Of a stretch of 64,000 nt of DNA, positions 53,777-62,989 are shown one piece after another. The stretch comes from Cryoendolithus antarcticus (Eukaryota > Ascomycota > Dothideomycetes > Cladosporiales > Cladosporiaceae), in NCBI GenBank assembly GCA_002077065.1, contig NAJO01000060.1, forward strand, positions 124,001 to 188,000. Reading direction: 5' to 3'. The notes under the pieces are model-generated. The model had not been told where the DNA came from. It searched no databases and saw only the letters and a program-made list of their open reading frames with translations. The translations under genes and the position numbers were made by a program. How positions within the stretch are numbered: position 1 is the stretch's first letter; every line of letters starts with the position of its first letter.

Positions 53777-54740
53777 AAAGACAGTCCCGAGTAACAGGCA
53801 CTTACTTACATGATGCCACCACCCACGGATATATACGACACGGATGGCCTTCCAAATCTAGCATCATCCAAGCTTTCGAAGTACGCCCCCAGCTCAAAGT
53901 AGACAAGGTCGTCAGCCTTATTCATGCAACTCCCATGCGCTGGCAGCAATTACCATCGAGAACCCCGGCGCCGATCGTGGCCGAGCCGTACAGCTTCGAG
54001 CTCGACAAGCAGTCGCAGTCAGCCTCGCGTTGATTGACGTCGATCCTCATGCAGTGTGTCCGCAGCTCCAGCCGCTTAGCAAGGTGCTCGTGTGTACAGT
54101 GGCTGACTGTCCACACCCACGACTCCACGGCACCAAGACACTAAAACTGCCGTGGCGTGGTGGAGAGAGCCAATGACACCATGCAAGCAGCCGTTCGAGG
54201 CTCTCGTGTGGCTCGAAGGTCTAGACGACGCCGAAGCGACGGCGCAAGGTCAATGGATGCGAAAAGTGTATCGTCTGCTCGCGTGGTATGGGCGCACGGC
54301 GTGCGCGAATGGGCTGACGAGAGTGATGTCAACGGCGGCCTCGTGGTTCGTCAGAATAGTCCGGCTAGTGCGGCGGGGATAACCTTCGACGACTTGGCAG
54401 TGGGGTGTCCTACAGCGGGGCCCTCCATCGCTACTGATGGTGGATTGCGGTGATCGAGGTCTTTCGTAAGCCTGAGGCTGGTGTGATAAGCTTCTTCGGT
54501 ACGACCCAGACATGCGGCTGTTTGCGATGTTAGTCGCTCGAGAAAGCTGACGATGAACAGGAGGATCATGACGATATGCATGGAGGTGAGGTGAGATGAC
54601 GGGCGTTCGCTGGCGTCTTGGCGCTTCCTCACTCCGTCCTGCTTAGACCGGAAGTCATCATTGTGTATTACTTACAAGAACGCGAACATAGTGCATTACA
54701 GCGCGCAGCACTTCCGACAGTAGGCGAATGCTTGGCAGCA
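53777..54740. other. Intergenic region with possible upstream exon
   Basis: Roughly the first 150 nt may hold a 5' exon of the minus-strand factor gene (ATG at 53925). The remaining ~800 nt has overlapping short frames in both directions with no signature. The right end is the promoter of the DUF1772 gene. Confidence 0.35.
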
Positions 54741-55319
54741 ATGGATCGCGCTCTGTTGATCTCCGTGTCGATCCTTCGAGTCGTACTGCCGACAGGACTG
54801 ATCTTCCTCGGTGGTAATGCTGACTCTGGTGTGACTGCAGAGCTAGTTCGCTGACCACGTTTGACAGGACTCGCATCATGCCTGTCGCTATGGGTAATAC
54901 CGATTATCATGCTACCATCGAACACGTCGCGTAGCAAGATCGATCAATTCAAAGAGACCTTCCGTCGCGGCGGCGTGTTTTTGCAGCCTGCGAGCCAAGC
55001 TCTCGCTCTCTTGACCGCGTCCATGGGTATCTTATGCTACAAGCACCCAGATCCTGCGATGGTTGCGAGAGCAAGTTGGTACATGGCCGCCATGGCTACG
55101 GTGTTCCAAGTAGCTTGGTATGAGGCTCTTTTCATCTTCCCGATCAATGACAAGGTCGCAGCCATGGAGAAAGACTTCTCCAAGCCTGGAGATCAGATGC
55201 TGGATGAGAAAGACCAGAAGAGACTTGACGATCTCATCCAAAGTTGGCAGCTACGGCAGTCTGTGAGAGCTGCACTGCCATTTGTTGCTGGATGTATAAC
55301 ATTGGCTGCGCTGCTGTAG
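54741..55319 (+). CDS. DUF1772 / anthrone-oxygenase-like membrane protein
   Basis: Exon 1 (54741-54810) and exon 2 (54868-55319) are joined over a 57-nt intron with GTGGTA donor and TTTGACAG acceptor, giving 173 residues. Four hydrophobic segments fit a four-helix membrane protein: ISVSILRVVLPTGLIFLGLA, LSLWVIPIIML, SQALALLTASMGILCY together with YMAAMATVFQVAWYEALFIFP, and AALPFVAGCITLAALL at the end. The pattern with a cytosolic loop rich in Lys/Asp before the last helix is that of DUF1772 proteins. Some of these are anthrone oxidases in anthraquinone or aflatoxin pathways. No polyketide synthase or other pathway gene is near, so a secondary-metabolism role is not supported. Confidence 0.75.
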
Positions 55320-55695
55320 CGTATGGCAATCCTCGGCGGCTGTGTCCCTGGGGCGTGCACGTACGAAGCGCAGTTACTGACTCGTGCTATGATTACCATG
55401 ATCTGGACCTCCGCGATATCTATGGCCGGAAGCTCGTTCGTCTGGCTATCCCAGGATGTCTGGGTGGAGTCTAGCAGCATGCACCTCCGGCATATATGGT
55501 CCCTCCAAGTTGGAGACGTGGGATAGTATCTACTTGGATCATGTCCCGACAAGACTGCCTGACCGGGCCATCTTTTACTACCTCGTATCTGCATTGACTA
55601 CAGCTTCCTCGCTGCCAGTAGTCTCATATTGCATGCCACCTTGTGGAGCTAGGAACACGGCAACAACGAGGTCGTTCTACAGCAGACACTGAATT

Positions 55696-55810
55696 CCCCG
55701 TAGTAAGGTCCCACGGCGTCCACAGGCTCTGGCGGCCATCCCGCAGGCGGTCTTTCTTCCAGGGCTGTTTTCCCCGTAGTAAGAGGCGGTAAAGGCTACA
55801 CAGGCTCCGA
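55696..55810. repeat. Short direct duplication with CCCCGTAGTAAG cores
   Basis: The sequence CCCCGTAGTAAG occurs at about 55696 and again 75 nt later at about 55772. Each is followed within 30-40 nt by an ACAGGCTC element. It is a small imperfect tandem duplication in non-coding DNA. Confidence 0.6.
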
Positions 55811-56316
55811 TGCTAGGGCATAGCGAAGCAAGTTACTTCTGCAGACTAGCTATCCTCGCGTCGTCGACCTGCTGAAGAGACTATGACTGGGCTGATGGCT
55901 CGGATCTGATGACAGACTTGTCGTACGCTCGGGTTGACTTGGCTGGGAGGCATCGCCGCCTCGCTCAGCACCCATTTCCGTGGTTGACCTGCCGATGCTT
56001 CGTTGCAAGTCAGTAACTTCACACCGGCACAGCGGACGCTAGTCGGCAGTGGAGATCTTCCTGAGCACGGTACTTCCGCCACTCTGATCGAATTCTACTG
56101 CAATCCACCAAACATCAGCACAGTAACATCGACCTACAATTCTACCACCGTAATAGCAAGACACTCGACAATGGCCGAGCAAGGGTGCGCGTGAACAGCT
56201 CGCCATTGTGAAGTAACACCAAGAAAGGATTGACAGCATGCTAAAGAGGGCTCCCGCTGTGTAGAGAGACCGACATGGAGCTACAGGCCACTAGAAAGCG
56301 CTTGAAACGCTGACAG

Positions 56317-56727
56317 ATGAGGCTCATGGCCGTGGTGGATATGCTGGACGGTGACGTTGGGGACACGCTCGGTGCACGTGATCAGCTCTACTACGCACTA
56401 AAGCGTATTGTCTGCAAGTACGAGGATTCCAAGCAACAATCGCCTTTCCCACGCGGCTGCTGGACTGTCACGATGCTTTACATGGAGCGCCACGTTGACG
56501 AGCAAACACGTGCAACCTCACCCGCACTCAATATGCCTACCCTCATGGAGCGCGTCATGCAGCTGAAGTGGTATCCCTGCGAGCAGTCGAAAGGAGCCAG
56601 CTCCAACGGATTGCGCCTGAGTGAGCGCTGGGTCGAGGCGGTCCGCGAGATCGAGCTTCCTCTCATTCAGAATCTTCGAGGCGCCGTCACCTCGGCTCCT
56701 ATGCGTCTCAGGCAAGGACAGCAATAA
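56317..56727 (+). CDS. Doubtful small hypothetical ORF
   Basis: A 136-codon frame from ATG 56317 with mixed charged and hydrophobic content (DQLYYALKRIVCKYEDSK, LKWYPCEQSKG). I recognise no family. It lies 175 nt upstream of the next F-box-like gene on the same strand. A chance frame is possible, but the composition is more protein-like than most shadows in this window. The rest of the 55320-56902 interval has nothing I can support. Confidence 0.3.
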   Translation: MRLMAVVDMLDGDVGDTLGARDQLYYALKRIVCKYEDSKQQSPFPRGCWTVTMLYMERHVDEQTRATSPALNMPTLMERVMQLKWYPCEQSKGASSNGLRLSERWVEAVREIELPLIQNLRGAVTSAPMRLRQGQQ

Positions 56728-56902
56728 AAGTACAGCGTTGACTACGTCGACGCAGGCGCATACCTTCGCAGCATGTTCCGCGAAGACTTACTTCTCCAGG
56801 ATCAGGAGATCACTGGGTCAGAGACAGCTGTTGCCCAATCTGAGTCCGCAGACTCCCCCAACCACCAGCGCCATTGCCGTGGGTCCTGCACTCAAGACCC
56901 AT

Positions 56903-57618
56903 ATGGAAGGGTCCTTTCAGACAGACCCTCGCTTTCTCGGAATCGCCACTGAGCTCCGCACCGTCATCATGGGTACGTTCTCAAACTCCCAAAGACAAGA
57001 ATCTACTTTAAATCCACCCTCTCTGGTGTTCAAGGTCACGCCTACAACGCCGCAGCCGACGCACTGACTTAGAAATCCACCGGGGACCCGTCCGACATGA
57101 TGACCGAACAGCAGTGGAAACCTAACAGTCGCGCCAACGATATCCTAGTCCACTATCACACCCTCATCGCACTCCTCTGCGTTAAAAAGGAAATCTACAA
57201 CGAGGCCAAGCCATTGTTCTACGCCAATCACTTCGTCTTCGGCAGCATGCCGGCCTTTGACAAGTTCCTGCGCAAACAGTCGCAGACTAGACTTGCCAAT
57301 ATCGCGGACCCCTCTCAAACCGCAATCTACTTCACTCCTCCAATCGCCTCTCTACGCGAACGTACCATCGATTATCCGTCTCAAGGCAAAGTGGTCGCCA
57401 AACATGCCTTCCGCTCTCTCGCCCGCGCCAATACTCTCAAAAATCTGAATATCCGCTTCGATAAGACGCACTGGACGCGTTATCACCAGGATGGTAAGCC
57501 CAAGTACAAATCTCCACGCCAATACGATGGCCTACGCGAGCTCTGCGACAGCTTGGTGGGAATGGCAGAGTTCCGCAAGTTGGAGATGGTTGGCAATTGT
57601 GAGGACGCTGCGAAGTGA
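56903..57618 (+). CDS. F-box-like / 2EXR-type hypothetical protein
   Basis: A first exon from ATG 56903 (MEGSFQTDPRFLGIATELRT, then VIM) shows the LP-ELR-type opening of the expanded F-box-like group. The main exon (57070-57618) reads TLIALLCVKKEIYNEAKPLFYANHFVFGS, the typical 'L..CK.IY.EA.PLFY..N.F.F' block, followed by ANTLKNLNIRF and a C-terminal LRELCDSLVGMAEFRKLEM. The junction is uncertain: a donor at 57034 (AAGGTCACG) with acceptor GACTTAG keeps frame but gives a very short 41-nt intron, and other choices break frame. A donor at GGTACG near 56972 is a better site but would not keep frame. The gene is likely real in outline; its role is unknown. It is a third representative of this family in the window. 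Confidence 0.6.
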
Positions 57619-59265
57619 ATTGGAGATCAGATGTGTCGTGGTAGGAGTGATGGAGCTGGAGGGCTGAAGACGGGGTAAAGCAGCTTTGTGGAAGTGTGGT
57701 ACAAGAGCACGATGATTCCGCCCGAAGGCTTCCTGGACGGTTGCTACCATTGTTACGGCGGCGAAGGCCATGCAGTAAACGGAAGCCGGCAGGCTGACAG
57801 TAGTGAGCGAACGACGTCGAGGTGCGAAGCGCAGCGGCGATCATGTTGGCAAATGATGAAGTGCCCGGATGGTGGTCGACACGATAGATACGGATGCAAA
57901 CCAGTGACAAGCTACATCACTCATGCTATGGTCTAGTGATATCGTCTGCTGCAACCGCTGTCATGCCAATTTATGGCTTACATTGTCTCCATACCTCCTA
58001 ACGCACCTTTCTTGCGCCCTTCGTTGATGCCGAGAATCCACCTACCCGCTGCTACAAATAACGTACTACTGTCTGGAAAACATATCAGGCATCTTGGCTC
58101 GAATTGCATCTTTGATGGCCTCTCGTTGTCGTTTCCGCCGAGCTTGAGGAAAGATGATACGTTCCTGCGTTTCCGTCCTTATCTCACCGGCGTGTGGAGA
58201 GTCCACGAGCCGCTGATCTGGGTTCGCTTCCACTGCACCACATCACGTGCGAGCTCACTAGAGCGGTGCACATTACTCTTCTAAACTATTCCAGCTACCA
58301 TACCGTTATAATGACTTATCGGTGCCCCAGCTGCTGCCCTCAAGAACCATTTGCTAGTTGAGATCGAGCGCGAGACGCAACACACAGCGTGCAGGACGAT
58401 CGTCTGCTGGCGTTCGCGCACCGCTCTCGTATCAATGGAAACGCTTATCGGAACCCATGCTCGTGAACGACGATGTAATACCAACAGCTGTTGCTGTCAT
58501 TGTACCCATTGTGGGCCACCACCGCGACGATGGCAAGCGCAGCCGCCGCGTCGCCATACTTCGTGAGCGGGCAGCCGGCCATCTTGTGGTTGTGTGCGCC
58601 GCAGTCGTGGCAGCCCTTGCCGCCGTGCCTTCTGTCCACGTTGGATAATGGTAGTATCTAGCGGTGAAGAAGTGTGGAAATGGATGGCAGGCGAAAGCCA
58701 CGCATACTGATCGTGACGGAGTGTAAAATGGATACAGGCTGGAGGTTGAGAGTGCTGTACAGCGAGATTGATCGGTGGTGAGAGTGATGGGGAGTGAGCG
58801 TGATGGACAGTGGGAGTGATGGCCAGTGGAAGTGGTAGCCAGTAAGAGTGGTGGAGAACGAAAGTGATGGCGAGTGTGGCCAACGGCGAATGAGCCTACG
58901 GAGAGTGAGGCCAACGAAAGGTGAACAGAAGAGGACATACAGGTCCTTTGAAGTAGGCGGACCAGACAGTGATGCCTCTTTATAGTCTTCTTCACTACTG
59001 TCTCTACACTCAATGCCTCGTCTCTCCCCTCTCATTTGCACAGCGCGTGCGGACGTGTGAACAAATGCGCCTCGATCGCCTCACCACTGAGATACGCCGG
59101 ATATCTTTATTGCCTCCGAGCTCAAATGTCAAGGCACGAACGTATCGTCCAGCAGAACCCCGAGTCAGCTTCGGCGTCTTTGCCCACTGTTCTACCTCAC
59201 GGATGTGCAGCACAGCACCCCAATCCAGTGCCCATGAACAGCCATCATCAGCTTATTACTCGAGC
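57619..59265. other. Gene-poor region, minisatellite-like repeat and zinc-knuckle ORF
   Basis: About 1.65 kb without a supported gene. On the minus strand, 58639-58445 includes a short frame with CHDCGAHNHKMAGC, an exact C-x2-C-x4-H-x4-C zinc-knuckle pattern; no ATG precedes it in frame and no retroelement domain is near. Positions ~58740-58920 hold a degenerate repeat of GTGATGG(C)(A)AGTG-type units, about 15-18 nt each, which explains the overlapping long minus-strand frames there. Confidence 0.5.
58740..58920. repeat. Degenerate GTGATGG/AGTGG minisatellite
   Basis: Units such as GAGTGATGGGGAGTGAG, GGAGTGATGGCCAGTGG and AAGTGATGGCGAGTGTGG follow each other with variation. The array has roughly ten units. 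It lies outside any supported gene. Confidence 0.6.
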
Positions 59266-61761
59266 TCACTGTCCCCTAGCAGCCAGCAGGTTCAACGCAC
59301 TGCCCTTAAAAACAAAGGCACACTGATCCCGGCTAAGCTGGTGCTTGAGTTCGACCCTCTTCACCTCGCCATCCTCCTTCTTCTTGATAAGTAGACCGAT
59401 TTTCATGGTACTGATATCTTCGCCTTTCATGCCCTTCGCCAGCACACCTCCTAATCCCTCCGTGCTCACTTCGTCCCCACCATTGACAAGATCATAGTCG
59501 CTCTCATTCGCGAACGTGAGAGGAACGATACCCTGCTTCTTCAGATTCGTCTCGTGGATGCGTGCGAAAGATTTTGTGACGATGACTCTGCAGCCCAGAT
59601 AACGTGGCTGTAAGGCAGCGTGCTCGCGCGCGGAACCTTCACCGTAGTTGCCTTCAGCCACTACAATCCAACCTTGACCTTCAGCCTTCCACTTCTTGGC
59701 CAGCTCTGGGATCGTGTGGCTCGACCCGTCGAGATCAAGAGCCTCGTTGGTGTTGCCTGTGTCAGCGTTGACCGCGCCAATGAGCGTGTTCTCGGAGATA
59801 TTCGGCAAGTGGCCTTTATACTTGAGCCACGGTCCTGCGGCGGAGATGGTGTCCGTCGTGCACTGGCCCTTGACTTTGATCAGTACGCGCTGAGATGTGA
59901 GATCTGCCGGTGTGCCAGATGCTGACGTCGGCCAGGCGTCAAAAGGCTCGAGAAGCGCGAGGCGTGTGGAAGTTGGGCTGACGACGACGGGTGCGGAAGC
60001 GTCTGGAGCAGCGGCGGATGGCGCGAAGACGGGATTCCCGGACGCAAATCCGAGGGAGGGCAAGTCCTGCCCGACGGGCGGTTGGAAGCGGAAGGGTGTG
60101 CCAGAAGGTGTCGGCAGGGTGTCGGTCAGAGGGTTGAAAGTCGTGGAACCTGCGTAGGACATGGCTGTCACCAGCTCGGGCGAAGCGAGGAAGTTCATCG
60201 TCTTGCGATTACCATCATTGCGGCCGGGAAAGTTGCGGTTGTAGGAGCTGAAGATCGCGTTGGACTCGCCTTTCTTGACCTCGTCCGTGCGTGACCATTG
60301 GCCAATGCAAGGTCCACAGGCGTTTGCGAGGACGATGCTGCCAGAGTCTTCGAATGAGGACAGAATTCCGTCACGATCTACTGTTGCGCGGATCTGCTCG
60401 CTTCCCGGCGTGACGAAGAAGTCAGCGCGCGGTTGCAGGCCGGCGGCTTTGGCTTGCTTGACCAGAGACTCTGATCTTGTCATGTCTTCGTAAGAGGAGT
60501 TGGTGCAGCTACCGATGAGACCAGCACCGAAGGTCTCAGGCCAGGAGTTGGCTTTCACTGCGTCTTTGAAGAGGGAGAGGGGTGTCGAGAGATCCGGGGT
60601 GAAGGGGCCGTTGATGTGAGGTTCGAGCTTTGTCAGGTCCATTACGATGACCTGGTCGTACTCTGCGCCTTCATCGGGCCGTAGGAGGTTGTGCGCGCCG
60701 GGTGAATGCCAGATTGCGTTGGCTTGCGTTGCGATCGCGCCTCGATGCGTAGCATACAGGTATGGGTCATGCGAGCTGGGCGTGTATGGGAATATACTCG
60801 TCGTCGCGCCCACCTCCGCACCCATGTTACACACAGTGGCCATGCCTGTGCTTGACAGACTCTTGACGCCCTCGCCAAAGTACTCAATGATATATCCAGT
60901 CCCGCCTCGCACCGTGAGCTGGCCAGCCAAGCTCATGATGATGTCCTTTGGACTTGCCCAACCACTCAACTGGCCCTCGAGCTTCACTCCGAGAATCTTC
61001 GGCGCCTTAAGCTCCCACGCAGCACCGACCATTGCGTCCACGGCATCAGCTCCACCCACGCCGATCGCAATCGCCCCTAGACCTCCTGCGTTCGGTGTGT
61101 GTGAATCAGTCCCCAACATCATCAACCCCGGCGCGGAGTAGTTCTCCAGCACAGTCTGGTGAATGATGCCCGCACCAGGCGGCCAGAACTCAATGCCATA
61201 CTTCTTGCTCGCGCTCTCCAAGAAGTCGTACACCTCCTTATTCCCCTCTATGCTGTTCGGTAAGTCAAGCTCCGCACCTCGCTCGCCAACGATCATGTGG
61301 TCGCAGTGGATGCTGCTGGGCACTGCGGTTGAAGGCAGCCGACAGGTCATGAATTGCAGGAGAGCCATCTGCGCGGAGGCATCTTGCATCGCGACGCGGT
61401 CGACAAGAAGCTTGAGAGTGGCCTTGCCTCGTACATCACGGCCATTGCTCGTGCCCTGTAGCAAGCTCTCCTCGGCATTCTCGCCCAGGTGGCTGTAGAG
61501 GATCTTCTCCGCTAGAGTGAACGCTCGGGAGGGGAGGAGCTTTCGCACATCGTGGAGATTGCGCAGAAGCTTTGTGTAGGGCGGTGTGCGGCTCTCAAGC
61601 GAGGATGCTGTGGGAGTCGCTGGCTGCGACGCTGGAGTCGCGAAGCCGCGGACATTGCTGTAGATGGCCACTCGCAAAGCGCTGGGCAGGGCGAAGAGGC
61701 TACTCGCTCGTCTCAGCGACAGAGCAGTCCGCGTCTGCTTTGCTGTGAGCATTGTGGACAT
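59266..61761 (-). CDS. Mitochondrial aconitase-family hydratase (Aco2/AcoB-like)
   Basis: A single-exon protein of 831 residues from ATG 61761 (second ATG 61752). Residues 1-45 are basic and hydroxylated (TRTALSLRRASSLFAL, SNVRGFATP), a good mitochondrial presequence. The aconitase core shows SSIHCDHMIVG, LGTDSHTPNAGGLGAIAIGVGG, IGSCTNSSYEDM and NACGPCIGQW; the cysteines in the last two are the 4Fe-4S ligands. The C-terminal swivel domain holds GEGSAREHAALQPR and KSFARIHETNL with substrate-binding Arg/Ser. The protein is longer than the main mitochondrial aconitase of about 780 residues and has a Pro/Ala-rich linker around 570-620. It therefore resembles the second aconitase, yeast Aco2/Aspergillus AcoB, which contributes to the citrate cycle or to lysine biosynthesis (homocitrate dehydration). 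Substrate choice is inferred. Confidence 0.88.
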   Translation of the reverse strand: MSTMLTAKQTRTALSLRRASSLFALPSALRVAIYSNVRGFATPASQPATPTASSLESRTPPYTKLLRNLHDVRKLLPSRAFTLAEKILYSHLGENAEESLLQGTSNGRDVRGKATLKLLVDRVAMQDASAQMALLQFMTCRLPSTAVPSSIHCDHMIVGERGAELDLPNSIEGNKEVYDFLESASKKYGIEFWPPGAGIIHQTVLENYSAPGLMMLGTDSHTPNAGGLGAIAIGVGGADAVDAMVGAAWELKAPKILGVKLEGQLSGWASPKDIIMSLAGQLTVRGGTGYIIEYFGEGVKSLSSTGMATVCNMGAEVGATTSIFPYTPSSHDPYLYATHRGAIATQANAIWHSPGAHNLLRPDEGAEYDQVIVMDLTKLEPHINGPFTPDLSTPLSLFKDAVKANSWPETFGAGLIGSCTNSSYEDMTRSESLVKQAKAAGLQPRADFFVTPGSEQIRATVDRDGILSSFEDSGSIVLANACGPCIGQWSRTDEVKKGESNAIFSSYNRNFPGRNDGNRKTMNFLASPELVTAMSYAGSTTFNPLTDTLPTPSGTPFRFQPPVGQDLPSLGFASGNPVFAPSAAAPDASAPVVVSPTSTRLALLEPFDAWPTSASGTPADLTSQRVLIKVKGQCTTDTISAAGPWLKYKGHLPNISENTLIGAVNADTGNTNEALDLDGSSHTIPELAKKWKAEGQGWIVVAEGNYGEGSAREHAALQPRYLGCRVIVTKSFARIHETNLKKQGIVPLTFANESDYDLVNGGDEVSTEGLGGVLAKGMKGEDISTMKIGLLIKKKEDGEVKRVELKHQLSRDQCAFVFKGSALNLLAARGQ

Positions 61762-62310
61762 CAATGGCCTTGTTCGAACGTTCAACACCCTGTCAACGAG
61801 GTTACTATGCCCAAGATACTGCTCGGCTGGAAATTTGGATGACTAAAAGTAGCGATGTCGGTGAGCAACCACTCATAGCAGTTCCATTCAGTGTGACCTT
61901 CCTCTCCACCACCTGCTCCATCGCAAGCACCATCGCGTTGGCACCGTGAAGTTCTATATTATGCTAATATACGATCCAGCGCCGCTAGCTGCTATCACGA
62001 CATCTAAAGGCTACCCTTCATTACAGGTAATGCGCAAGCAGGCCTCCAAGTTCAGAGAATTAGCTGAACGAAGTCGAAGACAGCAGCCTGTAACGCAGTC
62101 TAAGTCGAGTATCCTTCTTGCTGACCGTCAAACCTATTTGCACCACCACTCAGCATGTCTCCCATCTGACACTTCTTTGTTTCATCTTGTCTGCCCCTCT
62201 GCTCTTCCTACTTGCAGACCATGGATCATCTCAGGAAAAGACTACAATCCTGCCACTGTCAACTTTCTTGAGTAAGACTATCTCCCACTCCCGAACCACC
62301 ACCCGCCAAG
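61762..62310. promoter_or_regulatory. Divergent promoter, aconitase and small membrane protein
   Basis: About 550 nt between divergent starts. No supported coding frame. The right end (~62110-62300) is CT-rich and may be the leader of the plus-strand gene. Confidence 0.45.
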
Positions 62311-62823
62311 ATGTCAGATCCCCAGCGTGTCTTTCACCTTGACGGCCCGGAACGCCTGACATCCAGCCAAATGCGCGGGCTAGAGAGCTACCGCGACCAC
62401 CACTCGAAAAGGCCAAGCGGTACTCGGCTCCCACCCTTTACCCCGAAGGCATCCAGCACAGATAGCCCCTCGAACGCCGAGACAATGCATGAAATCGAGC
62501 TGGATGATCCTCCTCTTGCCCCCTCGCACACCAGACTCCTGCGTCGGCAGATGCGATGCTGCCCCTACGAGTCCCTCTCGCCGCAGGACGAGGATCAGAT
62601 CCGCGCCTGCTACACGTTGTTCCACTGGTCCTTCTTCGTCATCTTCGTTATCTTCGCGGCGATCGTCATACTAGGCTGGATTTACGTGGGAGTTTGGGAG
62701 CCCGAGCGTGCGGATGCTGCAGCTCAGGGAGTCGCGCAGACGGGCAGGGAGATGTGGATGGGACTGACGAAGGGACCTCGGGGATTGGATGATGGAGGGT
62801 TGTCATTTGAGGGAACGCTCTGA
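62311..62823 (+). CDS. Small single-pass membrane protein, hypothetical
   Basis: A 170-residue frame. The N-terminal ~100 residues are hydrophilic with a Ser/Pro/Thr-rich stretch and a Cys pair (RRQMRCCPYESLSPQDE). One strong membrane segment follows at about 107-131 (FHWSFFVIFVIFAAIVILGWIYV shortened here to its core), then a short acidic-to-neutral tail. No signal peptide is visible, so a tail-anchor-like or type II arrangement is likely. I do not recognise a family. The next gene ends 167 nt away on the other strand. Confidence 0.55.
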   Translation: MSDPQRVFHLDGPERLTSSQMRGLESYRDHHSKRPSGTRLPPFTPKASSTDSPSNAETMHEIELDDPPLAPSHTRLLRRQMRCCPYESLSPQDEDQIRACYTLFHWSFFVIFVIFAAIVILGWIYVGVWEPERADAAAQGVAQTGREMWMGLTKGPRGLDDGGLSFEGTL

Positions 62824-62989
62824 ACGCGAAGAAGGCTGGGGGGTGCTATGTTCGTGGACGTCACTGTGGCGTGGTAGTGGAGTGCGGTGTGCTGACTTCC
62901 ATAGCAATCAGCAGAACGGATCTCGACGAGGAACGCATGGTGATAAAACTTTTCTGGACACACAGACAACACGCCTTGTCTTTATTATC

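Noticed and set aside
43102..55319. Secondary-metabolite cluster (transporter, AMP ligase, anthrone-oxygenase-like protein, regulator)
   Set aside because: No polyketide, peptide or terpene synthase is present. The ligase is Pcs60-like with a peroxisomal tail, and housekeeping or unrelated genes (ubiquitin ligase, F-box-like) are interspersed over 12 kb.
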